Shown here in pieces: positions 38,476-51,640 of a stretch of DNA of 64,000 nt (position 1 is the first letter of the stretch; each line of letters starts with the position of its first letter). The notes beneath the pieces were generated by a model. That model was not told the DNA's origin. It saw only the letters and a program-made list of their open reading frames with translations, and made no database searches. A program made the translations under genes and the position numbers. This DNA is from Albula goreensis (taxonomy: Eukaryota > Chordata > Actinopteri > Albuliformes > Albulidae): positions 17,304,501-17,368,500 of the forward strand of contig CM040745.1 of the NCBI GenBank assembly GCA_022829145.1, written 5' to 3'.

Positions 38476-41400
38476 TGGAACTATAGACAAAATTGCATTT
38501 TTTATTTAAATAACCCTAACACCTCAGTTTTGCTGTTTTATTGCCAAAGTGCAAATAAAATACCCGTGGTGAACCTAAAGATTCTACATTCTCCAAGAGT
38601 GGCATGAGGGGTTACATCTGATGGTTTTTGCTGATAGCTAAATCATCACATCATGGCTTCCTAGATGTGAATTATCAGTCAACTAATGTTAGTTAAGTTA
38701 AGCAGTTATAGATGGCAGTTTTGGGAGTATCTCTATCTAGCCAGCTAACATTAGTTACCATGTTATTAAAGAATCCTCCAATCCCCGCCCTTCTTTTTAT
38801 CATTGTTAATGATACACCTGTGGATTAAAATGTTTTTCATGACACCAGATAATGTGAAGCTTATAGCACAATTTATTAGCTTGATAACTCACATAGAATC
38901 TGCAGTGCCTCACATTAGTAAGAGATCACAGTGATACAGAACTACAACAAACGTTAGTTCATGAAAATAGACCATCCTTGACAGTATGTAATCAATAAAC
39001 TGCTTCTTTTTCATTTTTGTATGCACAAGCACCTGACACACTTGGCATTAGTATCTTTGAAATCTGTTGAGTACAGATTCTGATCATATCTTTGATGGTT
39101 GGGCTTGGTAGTTAATCGTGTTAGCAAACTCTAACCTTACTTTCCTTTAGCTCAGTTTTAAAACTTGGGGAAAGTTTTACCAATTTAATCACTCAGAGGC
39201 ATTTGTCAAATAAAGGTACTTCAAAGACACTGAAACAGTGTTGGTAGCGTTTGTTTTCTGAAAATCAATGATTCCTTTAAAACAAAAGCACAAAAACACA
39301 GTGAACTTCCTTTAACACACACGTGCACCTACATTTTTTTCTGCAGAAAAATGTCAACCATCTTACATTTGACTATACAGTGGATCATTTTACTTGTAAA
39401 ATGTTGTGCTTTGCTGAATCTTTACATATGTGTTTACTTAAAATTACAAATGGTCTCAAGACTACAATGATGGCAAAGCTATGAACTGCAAGATTGCCTT
39501 TGTAAGCTGCAAAGGTGTTTACATCACTAAATACACAGTATTAAATGAATGTGTGAAGTGATTGAGCTGTTAATTAGCTGAGGGATTTCAGAGAGGTTTG
39601 GAATTTGACTGTGGTCATTCAGTATTATGAATTTCTACAGAAGATGTATTTGGTGTCTTCATAAGTAAAGTCATCACAGTTAATATGTTCACACAGGCAA
39701 TGCATTTTCATGTATTTACTAGACATAGATCCTTTACCATTGACAAAAAATGTAAGGAATTTACAATTACAATGACTTTTGTTTGTATTCCAGCACAATA
39801 CAGAGTTTTTTTTTATGCCACTGATTCATATGGTTTATCATTGTCTTGGAAAAAGGGATGATACTGATGTTTCTCCTTTCAGCGTGTCAGCATTTGCTGC
39901 CCCATATCTGATGAAGCCTGGTACAGAGATCAGTTTCTCAGCAGCAGTCATGGGTGGCCCCAACCTGGCCAATCGGCATCACCTGTGCATGAGTGGCCAT
40001 GACTATTTTTATTTCTTCTCAGAAGTAACTGAGCAGCCACTGTACATATGGCTGAGATGACCTTGCAAGGCCATTTTTTCCTTCCTGTGCCTCTAGTGGT
40101 GCAGCTGTCTCACTGCAAAAGTTGCCTGCTAAATAAGTCAGTGAGTCAGTGAGTGAACAGATTAGTTATTGCATGGAGAGATAGACAAGTGCAGAACACG
40201 GCTTTGTTGAAAGTGGCTTGTCCTACAGAGTAAATTAATTGTAAATACAATTAAAATGTATTTGTTCTGATTTTTCAGTTAACAATGCGACCTTCTGAGA
40301 GAGTTTTTAATGACATCTCTTTCCTACTCACATACATACAAACAAAAGTGGAAACACACTTAAACTATCTAATCTGAAATTAAATGTAAGGCATCTTTAA
40401 TCATGGTGCTTAACCATCAGTCTTTATCAGACACAATAATGACAGGCTACACAAACCTTTCACCTAGAGGTGGAAGTATGACAAAATAATCAATTGAACC
40501 CTTCTTTAAAAGTTGTCCCCTTGAAGCACACAGAGATCAACCAAAGCCAAAAAACATTCCAAAATTTGAAGGTAATGAGGCACTGTCACAATCTGACGGC
40601 GTTTGGTGGGTGTAGTATTTCGCTATGTGTTCCTTGTCATTAGCACTGTAAATATTGCTGACACTGTTCAGTTTACACAAAACATTCAGCACTCACTTAT
40701 TAGCTACAAGATACACAACATTAGCAGCACAGATAAACTGGTCCAAATGGATGCACTTGTTAAAATTTGTAGATAATGAAAATATGGAAATATAGATTGC
40801 AGTCTTTTAATATTTAATGAGATGAAAGGCTGAGGAAGTAGGGAGAAGAAAGACAAAAAAACACAAAAAAAAACGGCAGACACTAAACAGAGAAAAGCTG
40901 AAATATTATCCTGAATAAATAATTAAGCAAGGTTCATTATTAATTCATGTTTTTTTTCGTCTTACTCTTGCTATAGGTTACCCTTTATTTGAGTCAGACA
41001 GAGCACTGCTCCAAGGGCATAATGGTCTAAATTCAATCAGTACCTGTTCTTAACCCCCACTCACTCACTATTATTGGCAAATATATATATATTTTTTGCA
41101 GCCCTGTGACTTCAGTTATCAAAGACCAAATGCCACAAATTAAGACTAACTTAGGTGACATACACAACAATCCATCTTCAACGGGCTGAGAACAAAAATG
41201 GGAAAAGAGGTCAGTTGAGTGGGGGATTACAAAAATGATGACACCTGTGACATTGAAGGACAGGAAAGAGAACATACCCAGTGGCATTGCAGACACCATC
41301 ATTCATATTAAAATGGTTGCATTCTCACTTTCCACACTTTCTTTCACCAGTTGCTATCACCACACTTTATTTAATTTCATTTTGTAGTGAATATGAAGTC

Positions 41401-43205
41401 TCTCTACACTGAAACTCTGATGTCTCACAGTACCAAGCAGTACGAGACTGACTAGTGCAAAGATGTTTTACAGGATAGAAAATTTCTGTTCTGTACATAT
41501 TGATCTTTAATTTTTAGGATGTCTCCTGCAATCACTTTCATCTGTTTGATTGTATGTCTGTTAATACCTGCTTTTCATTCATGCTAGGTTGCTCATGCTA
41601 TTACCTTACCCAAATTTTCTTATGGGAACAATACACATGCTGGAGTAATCTGTTTACATGATATCTTCCTGTTATATTGTGAGCTAATGCAGGGACACAT
41701 CATTTTACATACTCATTCAAGTTAGCCCAGATGAAAGAAAAATGTGTATGTTTCAATTTTAAAACACAATCCTCTGTGCACCTCATTAGCTGATCACCTT
41801 GGATGATTTTTTTGCAAATACTAACAGTTTTACATGTATTTTTGTACACACAAATCTTTAGTGTGTTGACAACCTATTGTTCAATTTAAATTTACTTTAC
41901 TACATTGCGACAAACAACAAACATGCTGAGTCATCCATATTTTGACAAATTCCCTTTAAAAATGGTTAGGAAGGGCATAGATGGAAGGTTGAACATTTTA
42001 TTAGGCTACTTGGGAACCCCTCATTTTGACTTTGAAAAATTTGAAAAAAGGCCATCCATTTTGGAAGAGCTGGTCAATTTCTAACTTCTGGAGTTGTAGT
42101 CACTTATCATTCCATTTGTGCATCAATCAGAAGCAAGAAATTCATTTTAGTTCCTAGAAACAAAAGGCCTAAAATGGATTATGTGGACACATTTGTTTGT
42201 CTTAGGTGCCAAGAACAAGTTGTACAGTTTTCCTGAAAGAGGTGCAGAGATAAATAGCGGATAGAGGATTTTTCTCTCTCTCAAAAATCTAATGCAGATT
42301 TTAAGGCCAAAAACACCAACATATGTCAGATTGTTTCTGGTAATAAGGGAAAAAACTCACAGTTGATTAAATATTTGGCAAATCCAGAATGCATGCACAC
42401 ATGTGTGTGTTGAACTTAGAAGATATCTGAAGATATTTGTATATATATCTATATGGCCCAGTTCAGTGAATAATCAGTAATGAAGGGGCTACTAAAACAG
42501 TTGTGCACATTCAGTCATTTCATTGTACTGTCATTATTTCATATGCAATGTCTGTGACATTACATAATCAATTATACAAAAACATATATGTAATGGAAAA
42601 TAACTATGGGGGAAAACTTCATAATGCTTACCAGCTGCTTAAGTCAAGAGTCAGACAACATCCACTTTTTGCAGTACAGAGTGGTATTTGCAAAATCTAG
42701 CAACAGTGTGAGCTTTTGGCTTTCACTTCTAGATTTGGAAGGCAGGCTTGTCTTTCAGCTATTCCTCTGTTAGCCTTTTTATTAAGTCTGGCCAGCTCAG
42801 GGTGCTGAGGCAAAATGTGACTGCAGTTGAAAGTTTTAGCCCTTGAATTCTCAAAAGGAACTGACATTTGAAAAAAAATGCAAGAAGTTGAAGCCTGAAT
42901 CATTTTCAGTGACAGGGGAAGAGAGGAAACACCTCCTCACTCGTGGTCCTCTGTGTTTCTGACTCTTTTTGCATTGCGTCATTGGCTGACATAAAACATT
43001 TTCAGTGGCAGTTTTAGTTCTGCTTGATAGTATGAAAACAAGGATCAGAACAGAAGAAAATGTTAATTGATTTTTTTTTCCTGTCTTACACACTTGCTCT
43101 CACCTCACAAAATTGATTTTATCTATGGATAATGGATTTGGTGTAGGATCCATGTGCCTGGCTGTCAGACACTGTAAAAGAGAAAGAGAAATGTTTAGCT
43201 GTTGT
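38476..43205. other. Non-coding DNA, nothing recognised
   Basis: AT-rich sequence. A small inverted pair, 'aactaatgttag' near 38690 and 'ctaacattagtt' near 38746, could form a hairpin. Short open frames show no motifs. Confidence 0.5.
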
Positions 43206-43209
43206 TAGT

Positions 43210-43372
43210 TAAATGGGTAGCATTATGGGTAATTAACTGATGCAGAACGATAGGGATCCGGGTTCAAAGCCAGGCACTGCTTCCATCCCATGCAAGGATG
43301 GTGTGTCACAGGGAATTCTTCAGGAATTATATTCAACAGGTTTATAAAAACACACACAATGTAAACCAGATG
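43210..43372 (+). mobile_element. tRNA-derived SINE remnant (family 2)
   Basis: A box B-like 'gatccgggttcaaagccagg' lies at 43255-43274, with a box A-like 'tagcattatggg' upstream at about 43218. Downstream, 'cttcaggaattatattcaac' followed by 'aggtttataaaa' matches the decayed 'gaattgcttcagtaaatatc-cagctgtataaa' body of family 2. It is heavily mutated. Confidence 0.5.
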
Positions 43373-44165
43373 TGAAATGTTTCCTTCTTCTTTGAACATT
43401 TTTGAAAAATGAGTTGCACTGGCCCAGTTCTGTAACTTCTGTATTTGTTGTGCATAGTCCTTTAAACATTCAAGTATAAAATGAAGGCTTAGCTTAGTAA
43501 GGCTTTACTATGTAATGATCACAATAAGCTGGAGAGGCTGTCCTCTGGAGACTGAAGGCCAACATACTTTGGCTATTATTGTAAAATAATGTAGACATGG
43601 ATATAATTTTAGGCATGGAGAGCATTTTGGCAGACAGTATATGGTATCAGATGTCTCCCTACATTTATATAAATTAAACAAAAATAGATCAAATATAGAG
43701 GGCTTCTTGGAATGTTTCATCATTGGCCATGGATTTAATTACCACGGGGCAACAGTGAGGACTGAAATCTTGTCTTCTAAATTTACCTACAAGAATAAAT
43801 ACATAAAAAACACATAGTTGAGCAAATGCCACATTTATTTTTTATTGAAATTTTGATGAGCACATGCAGGATTTTAGTTATCTAAAGTTAGTATTAAGTT
43901 GTATCAGTATCCATCATATTGTGATTGTCTCTAAAATAACTATTTTTTCAGCTGACATATAATGTATTTGTGTGGTAATGATGGTTTTCCATCTGGAAAT
44001 GGCTAGTGCACATTTTCTAAATACATTTTGTTAATATTTCCATGTTCCACAGGTAAATGTTGTTTTCCTCTGATCCTACATCAGATGTATCCATTCGTTT
44101 TCTAAATCAGACTCCCTGTCAAGTTGAGTGTTTCCATGTAATCTAATTCATGTTCTTGTGTTTTG
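43373..44165. other. Non-coding DNA, nothing recognised
   Basis: AT-rich sequence leading into the large (TG)n array. No exon or repeat end was seen. Confidence 0.5.
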
Positions 44166-44177
44166 TGTGTGTGTGTA

Positions 44178-44272
<95 letters not shown>

Positions 44273-44290
44273 CTGTGCGTGTGTGTGTGT

Positions 44291-44340
<50 letters not shown>

Positions 44341-44366
44341 CTGTGCGTGTGTGTGTGTGTGTGTGT

Positions 44367-44427
<61 letters not shown>
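44166..44427. repeat. Long (TG)n microsatellite with internal duplication
   Basis: About 260 bp of TG/GT repeat. Two interruptions of identical sequence, 'acctgtgcgt', lie 68 bp apart at 44271 and 44339. Each is followed by a GGG interruption. This shows that a block of the array was copied as a unit. All long open frames here (VCVCVC or HTHTHT) are artefacts. Confidence 0.97.
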
Positions 44428-44428
<1 letters not shown>

Positions 44429-46020
44429 CAAGCTATGATGAGAGGCCTTTGCAGCAGTTCACTACCCTCTATAACAATGCAGTATTTAATAATGAATTTG
44501 AGTTGAGAGTCATCTCTTGCAAAAATGTGTTTTATATTTATTTTTGTATATTTATATTTATTTTTATTCAGGAGAATGAACCTTCAGACAACATGAGTGC
44601 GTTTGGAAGAAGGTCATTATGATGTAATGAGTTGTATATTGGTAGGGACATTGATCTTGGGCTTGGAGTCCAGGGGGGCTGTGTCATGCCTCATTATTTT
44701 TTAGGATGAAGTGAACCCCCTGAAAACAAAAAGAGGGAAAAAAACAGAAGAAAGGGAAGTAGACTTGAAGGTGGACATGGGGACGGGGAGGGATGCCAGA
44801 ACCAGAGAGCATGATGGGAGAGAAGGTACGTGGCAAATTAATACCTGCGTATACAACCGGATTGGACGGGTACTGGTGCTTGAGTGATGGGTTGTCCGAA
44901 GGTTGTTAATTTGTTATTAACAAACACCAATATTTGACATCTTATAATACTTGTTTATGTATACTATTTATAGCAGTCCATGGACAAACATGTGAAAACG
45001 TAGGAAATGCTGGGTAATCTGTGTAATTTTTGGCTTCTGTGCCTATAACCTTCAAATTTCTCATCACATATGTCAGCAAGTATCGCATATAACAGTCAGT
45101 TCATCCCTGAATTGAATTGGTTAATTACATTCTCAGCTATTTACCTCAGCTGTTTTACTGTGATCCCCTGGCATACAACAGCTGGTATGTGTTTCTCAGT
45201 CTTTGTTACTATCATCATTTTTCAATAATTTTCTTTGTTTTTTCTCTGTATATCATGTAATGCAGTAATAACTCAAGAGCATATAAATGCAACGCACAGG
45301 AACCACAAATATTTTTGTAATTCCTGAATCATGTCTCCATTTTCTTGCTATTGTGCTTAAAATATGTACAATGAAGGTGATGCCATATGATAAATTAGTT
45401 AGTGAAAAAAATGTGTGACAATTTCTGACTGAAAACCAGGGATAGTGAGTTGAAATGTACGAGTGAGTAAAGGGAATGAGTATTTTAGTGAGAAAGTTAG
45501 CCTGGAATAATGAATAAGAGGGTTTGTGAGTGAATTAGATAATTTACAATAGATCAAATTTTTAAAAAAGCAGGAGAATACATTCTGCAAAGAAAGAGTT
45601 GTTTGGAGAAGTAACCCCCATAACACACACTGATCCACCCACAAGGCATTAATCAAAGCAATCAATATAACATAAATATGGTTTTGTGTAATATTTTTTC
45701 AGTATGCAGAAGATATAAAGATCACAATTTTAAACATGTCAGTTCTTCCAATTATAGATAATCAGTGTTTCCCAGTTGACTACCTCCTCCCAAAAAATAT
45801 AAGCATGTGTCCATCAAAGCAGCCAAACCATAAATCCACACTCCCAAAATAAAATCCCAGATTCCCTCAAGAGCACAGACTACAAGCACATATACACATC
45901 TGCATCCTCTTCTGTATTCTGAAAACAGTATATTTTAAAAACAACAATGCACACATAGGATAAATAATAATAATAATAATAATCATACATCACAGTTCTG
46001 AAACCACATATGTGGAATAT
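44428..46020. other. Non-coding DNA, nothing recognised
   Basis: AT-rich sequence. A G-rich patch lies at 44640-44830. A short (TAA)n run lies at 45962-45984. No coding exon was recognised. Confidence 0.5.
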
Positions 46021-46025
46021 AAGAC

Positions 46026-46172
46026 ATTACATTACATTACTGTTCTGAAAAAGCCACATATTACACTAACCAAGGGCCAATCTCCCTGGAATATAAAACA
46101 GGTTGTTCTTGTGTTGGACTGGGACTTGAACCACCAACCTCAGGGGTCCCAGTCATTTACCTTAGGTTTTGA
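46026..46172 (-). mobile_element. tRNA-derived SINE (family 1)
   Basis: Minus-strand reading gives 'cctaaggtaaatgactggga' and then 'cccctgaggttggtggttca' and 'agtccc', with box B GGTTCAAGTCC at about 46122-46132. The body 'gggagattggcccttggtta' is identical to that of the copy at 58303. The tail is a short 'acagtaatgtaatgtaatg'. The first part of the tRNA-like head is truncated. Confidence 0.75.
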
Positions 46173-46776
46173 AAAACAGGATGTAAAACGGATGTAAAAA
46201 GAAAAAGAATCAGTGACAGTTTATTAGGAAATGATAAACGTGGCAGCCATGCTGAAGCCTTCCTTGGGAAGGACCCTCTCAAGTGTAGGTTCATACTGGT
46301 AGTGAGGAGAGAAAAAGACAGAGAAGTCCATGAACCTCAACATGGCTATAATTAACTACCTATCGCGGTTTAAAACAATGGCATGGTTTTGCCCTTTAGT
46401 GCAAAACACAATGATTGGCTTAGGTTTATAATGCATTGACGGCATATGGCAGCCATGTTTCCAGGTTTCAGCTGCTTCATGCTCCCATCACTTCCTGTAG
46501 GTATGTTGTCTGCCCCTCCAGAGCAGTGGCTGCAGGTTCTGGCTGTAGCTGTCCAAGGTTCTGAAGTAGTAGTAGTCTGAACACTGTCAATTTGACCAAG
46601 AACCAGATGGGACTTTTTTTAAAAAATATTTATTTGTTTTGTTAGTGCAGAACTATACAAATAGAGACTCACATCTATTACCTTTTATATTTCTGTTTTC
46701 TTATGTGGTTTACATACCACCAATAAGTGGTTTGTTTTGTGCATATACTTGCCCCTTAAACTTATGCCATAACATT

Positions 46777-46780
<4 letters not shown>
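46173..46780. other. Non-coding DNA, nothing recognised
   Basis: Moderately AT-rich sequence with no motifs. It leads into an (AT)n tract. Confidence 0.45.

Positions 46781-46837
<57 letters not shown>
46781..46837. repeat. (AT)n microsatellite
   Basis: Uninterrupted AT repeat of about 57 bp. It is self-complementary, so it can extrude a cruciform. Confidence 0.97.
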
Positions 46838-46840
<3 letters not shown>

Positions 46841-47052
46841 AATGTCAATGAGATGAGCATCTGCTTTGTCTATCAGACCAAAACTGAAGACAGATCATGC
46901 AGGTTCTTAGTTTCCTGTCAGATTCCCTATGGCCATAAACCATAGTGTCATGGAGGGAAGTCAGCTCCTCAACTATCTTTAGGTTCCTCCTTGGGCAGGT
47001 CTTTTTCTGTGGATTATTCAAAATAAAGTGATTGGAGGACATAAGTTTCATT

Positions 47053-47058
<6 letters not shown>

Positions 47059-47083
<25 letters not shown>
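47059..47083. repeat. Poly-T tract of about 25 bases
   Basis: A pure T run. On the minus strand it is a poly-A run, which could be the tail of an old retroposed sequence, but nothing recognisable precedes it. Confidence 0.9.
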
Positions 47084-50000
47084 AGGCACTTGGGAGAAGA
47101 CAGAGAAGAAGCATGCTTCTGTAATGAATAAAAAGTGTCTTAGTGAAATTTATGTTAGCTGAAATAGAGTGGCATGCCTTGAGGATCCCCAGTTTTCACC
47201 CACCTACAATAGAGGTTGCTGCTCTCTTTTAGTGTTCCTACATTCCCTTTCATAATTCCGCCCCCAACGGGCCCTAGTGAATGAGTGGGATAATTGGATT
47301 TCACATTTATCAGTGACTTCACAGAACACATGTGGCACTTGTGCTATGGTGTGCATGGAGGGACACACAGAGGAGTTCTACATGAATTCAAAAATACATT
47401 TCCAGGTGCCCTGCACCAAGTGCTCAAATAGAAAAAAAAAAAACTCCCAACATATTTTTTCTTATTGATATTCTTAAAGCTGTTATGATATTCTTTTTTG
47501 TCCTTTTTTACAAGATAAAATACTAAACAATCTATAACACTCTGATAGGTAACAACCTCACCACACAGGTCAGCACCCAACACGTCCAACACAAGATGAG
47601 CTGTTAAGGGATCTACTCTATAAATGCTTTAATTCTGATCAACAGCACACATGAAACCATAGAGCATAGGAATACATAAAACACAGAGGAGAATTAATGG
47701 GGAAGGGATAGCTGGGAGAAACATATATGTATACAGATAGATAGATATATATACATATACATATAGACATACATATAGACTACTTCAAATAAAAACAGAA
47801 AGTAAGATGCTAAAATGAGTACATGCTATCATCCGCAGTAAAAAAAAGACTTTCAAAACCATTATCAGTTCAAGTTCACCTTGCCCAATTCTTGCTTGAC
47901 TACAGCCACAGAATTTTAACTAATAGCTTTGTGTGGAAGGCTTGAATGTCTTCTTTTGACACTGTGACAACGGGAATGTTTGACAATTTACTGCTAGCCA
48001 ATTAAGACTAAACTCTACACAATGCATTCCTTTTCAGAAATTGTCAGGTGACAGGTGAGGAACCTTGTACTTATGCATAGATTTAATGGTGCCACTACTT
48101 ATCTAGGCAGCTCAACTAAGAAATCAATTCTCATTTGCTGTGATATCTTATGAAATCGAAATTAGGGAATAGACAGGATTAAGTTTAAGTAAAAGCAGAT
48201 GATCATATACCTTTATTGCATTGAACAATCACCATGAATCCCATTTACACTGACCTGGTATTATTACTTCAAATCTCACAACAACAACATTCAAGACAAA
48301 GCGTCTGCATTAACCTTCTAAACTCCTTTACCATGCCTAGAACATCTTCGGTTTGGCAAATGCAATAATGGTACAATTTTGTTTAATTTAATAGAGGTCT
48401 GTCCTGTCATATCCACGTTTTCACATGAGTAGATACTGCACTTTTTTCTGGCATCACTCGATGGTTCCTCTACCTTAAATTTTTTGCATGTTCTGCGCTT
48501 GGATAATTTAACATGTTATCATCTTTTTTTCCTTGGAGAGAATGTCACATGTTAATTTTTCCCTATTTCCATAGCTGGAAAGGTGTTGAAAATAGCCCAT
48601 GTATTGTAATAGCCATTCCTTGTAGGCTTCAAAATTTGGCACATGGTGAGAACTCCTCAGAATAGCATTGCAAGGATCTTTTCCAGGATGGCTTTTAATG
48701 AAGTGAGATTGAATGTTCTGGCCCTAATGGATGGGGCTGCTGCTTGACTCATGATGGGTGCAGATGAGAAGGGAGAGGAAAGGCTTCTGATGAACAGTCT
48801 GGGAAAGAAAGGAGGACCAATGTTGAATGTTGTGCTTTTGAAAGATGCTTGGAAAAGTTATTGGGTAAGTGTTCATAGTCAAATTTCCAACAATGATAGT
48901 CAAAAAAGGCTAAAGCATTGACGTGTGTAAAGTTGAAGCTGCAATTATGTTGTGATAATTATTTTAGTATTTAAAATCAGGCTTTAAAAAATGTGAAATA
49001 CTTGAATGTATTACAGATTAACCTCATAATTCATACCAGAACAATTTACTGCCACTAACCTGAAATCATCATTTGACCAAAAGAAAAGAATTACATGGGA
49101 GAATATGAAATATAATTGTTTATTTTTCTAACTTTATTTATTTATACATTGTGCATGTCCTAGGTATTTCAATCAACATTTCTTGAAAACAGTACACCAC
49201 ATGCTGATGAAAACACTTTTAACAAAATCACAGGCTACCATACTAAATTCCAAATTTAATTTTATCTGTGGTTCTCTGTGTCCTCAAAATTATTAATGAA
49301 ATTCATAACCTCAGCTTTTACTTGGTGTCCTAGTTACACAAAAGCATGGATTCAGTGGTCACCGAAATTAAAAAAAGGGAGTTACCTAACCATACTATTG
49401 TAAACCACCCTTAATGTGTCTTCCCTCTGTACTACCTCCAGAAGAGACTGACCCTCCAGGTTACAATAGAAAATGTAACAAATGTGTGTGTTTTTTGTAT
49501 AATTTGAGCCTCCCATAAAGTGTGGGATTAGGATTTGCAAAATCTACCATGTGTAGACCTCCCTAACTGCTAGTTGTATTATGTTAAGTACATTCAATCC
49601 TTCATCCTACACCTCAGATGTCAGAAGACCGTAGGGTGAAAGTATGTTAAAACTGGGTGAAATTGGGGTTATTGTACAGAGAGACAAAAGATCTCCTGTT
49701 GTGGCAGTTACTTGTAAGTATTTTTGTGCTGCAATCAACTCTGAGTTCTGATATGGTATACTGCCATTAAATTGCCTTATCTATTGAAGTAACTGTGTCA
49801 TTTTTGTATATGCACAATGATAGTCTTGCAGGATACCTGTACTCTGTAGTGACATTGAATAACATATGGGATATGCCAGTATGGTGATAATGATCACCCC
49901 ACTCAAATTCCTGTGGCAACACTGAGCCTGACAAGACGCAAATTTTAGACACTTGTGGTTGGAAGGATTAAGTCAGACAAAATTCCAGACTCAAACTGGT

Positions 50001-50950
50001 TACATAGATTTGTAGCTTCTCTTTCAATGGTTATGGAAACGTTGTGAATGAAGGTTAATGTTATACCATCTGGGAAGTGGATTACAGCATGTAACTTAAT
50101 GTACTAAAGCGAAAGGTTTACTTGGATATTGGATTCATAGTCAACACATCCATAAGAAACTTCATCAAGTATTCATTCAATATCTGTGGTTTGTGGCATA
50201 AATGTGTAACAAGCTGTCACAGCAGATAATTGTAAAATAAATGTATAAAAATACCCATTTATTGCCATGGATATTTCTGGAATTTTTGAAATCTCCAGGA
50301 ATGTATATTCTACTCCTCTGTAACAAATGACATAAATTCTGAATAAATGTTTTCTTAAAGCTGTTATGTATTTCCCTCACCCTTATTATTATCGTATGCT
50401 TATTGAATCTAAAGTGCTATGAGCATAGGTAACCCCTTCAAGTAAACTGTTATCTTCAAGTAAATTTTATCATTTGAATCAATGGAAAGTGAAAACTCAT
50501 ATTCAGAACACATATTTTGAGCTTTGTTACAACCACACAATTTAAAATTCAAATTAAAAAGACTGTCTGATCTTCCCTCACAAATTTTTTGACTACACAT
50601 TATAAAATGCCTATACATCTACATATCTGCAATATGTTTCTAATAATATGTAACGGTGGGCCCTGTAGAGAGCAGGGTTTTTTTATTTGATAGTAGAGTC
50701 TCAGCTGTTTGAACAGTAATGATTTTAAACACACAGCTAGAGGCACACATTCTGTCTGTTTGGGATATTCCTTTATATGGTGTTCCCGTACATATAACAG
50801 CAACGAATAGTAATTGCCATGGTGATCCAATATAACCAGAATAACCACTTAGAACATTTTTATTATTATTATTATGCAAATGTACACACTGACATTTGAC
50901 ATTTGCTAAATTCTGGATTTATTTTACATTGTGTGTTTAAACAGAACATT
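47084..50950. other. Non-coding DNA upstream of the candidate gene
   Basis: AT-rich with short open frames only. Alternating TATA/CATA sequence lies at about 47725-47780. If the exon at 51562 is real, this is the gene's upstream flank. No repeat ends were recognised. Confidence 0.45.
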
Positions 50951-50952
50951 GA

Positions 50953-51309
50953 ACATGGAGCTGTATCCTCTCCTTAAGTTTTGGCATCTTTAAAATATAT
51001 AGCTCCAGTAATTATAGATGTAGGCCTGTATACAAGTAGTTGTGTTAAGAGGCTGCTGCTGACCAGGAATGATTTTAATTTGTTTGCAATAATTCAGCTT
51101 GATCAGCTCAATGGATTGTGGACATACACAGCTTTCTTCTCACATAATTGTTGAAAATGTGGAAAAAATAAGAAATGTAGACAATACGATTTTGCATGTT
51201 TTCTATCATTTGTATATTAGGAGAAAAAGAGTTCATGCGGAATGAAATCAATTTTATTTTCGCGCAAAATGGCAAACTGAAAACAAATTTTATTTGAACA
51301 CACTTGAAG

Positions 51310-51365
<56 letters not shown>
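50953..51365 (+). promoter_or_regulatory. Candidate upstream promoter segment, duplicated at 62260-62655
   Basis: This stretch ends at a (GA)n tract directly before the CpG-rich 5' region of the candidate exon. It recurs in the same order and orientation at 62260-62655. Matching blocks include 'tccttaag', 'ttggcatctttaa', 'tgtaggcctgtatacaa', 'aataattcagcttgatcagc', 'tcatttgtatattaggagaa', 'ggaatgaaatcaatttt' and 'acacttgaagaa'. CpGs at 51187, 51238, 51261 and 51263 are retained here but read TpG or CpA in the other copy. A promoter role is inferred from position and CpG retention. No TATA box stands out. Confidence 0.5.
51312..51364. repeat. (GA)n microsatellite at the candidate promoter
   Basis: About 53 bp of pure GA repeat just upstream of the CpG-rich 5' region. 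Such purine tracts are common near vertebrate start sites and can bind GAGA-type factors; this is an inference here. Confidence 0.95.
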
Positions 51366-51368
<3 letters not shown>

Positions 51369-51561
51369 TTCTTTCAAGCGCCGTGCGTCTTTAAGAGGAC
51401 TGGAGTTCGTGTCTCTGTCATATCATCAGCGGTTACCGTGGCTGCGTGTACGCTATAGAGCAAGACGTACTCTGGAACTAAAGCAACTGGAGGCAATACA
51501 TATTGGAGCTATTTTTAACGGGTTGAGGATATATCACCAACTGGATTGTCTCGCGGCGAAG
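51366..51561 (+). promoter_or_regulatory. CpG-rich promoter / 5' untranslated region
   Basis: Together with the coding part of the exon, 51361-51640 holds about 17 CpGs, while most 300-bp stretches elsewhere have very few. No ATG occurs between the GA tract and the proposed start codon at 51562, which fits an untranslated leader. The CpG-enriched zone continues weakly to about 52700 inside the proposed intron. The transcription start cannot be placed exactly; it probably lies at or just after the GA tract. Confidence 0.5.
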
Positions 51562-51640
51562 ATGGAATCGCGCAACCCGTCTTGGACTGTTACTTTCACA
51601 ATGTTCAGTGTATTGACATCTGCGCTGGCTGCCAATAATT
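51562..51640 (+). CDS. Candidate first coding exon, signal-peptide type
   Basis: I do not recognise the gene. The ATG at 51562 lies in 'gcgaagATGg', with A at -3 and G at +4, a good vertebrate start context. The 26 codons begin MESRNPSW and run into a hydrophobic stretch, 'VTFTMFSVLTSALAA', which resembles a signal peptide with an Ala-x-Ala cleavage site. The exon ends in AATAATT, followed by the strong donor GTAAGT at 51641, leaving one base of the next codon (phase 1). Phase-1 signal-peptide exons are typical of secreted and cell-surface proteins. Codons use several CpGs and the exon lies in a CpG-rich patch behind a GA tract. The continuing frame reaches a stop within a few codons if unspliced. 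No second exon was found before the window end, so a first intron longer than 12 kb is implied. Alternatively it could be the leader exon of a non-coding RNA. Confidence 0.55.

Noticed and set aside
44102..44622. Open frames of 91-164 codons on both strands
   Set aside because: They translate the (TG)n array (VCVC or HTHT) and carry no protein signal.
51304..51561. Open frame running upstream of the proposed ATG, including the string IHIGAIFNG that resembles the mature start of delta glutamate receptors
   Set aside because: It lies before the signal-peptide-like segment, in the wrong order for such a receptor, and reads out of a (GA)n repeat. The nine-residue match is best explained by chance.
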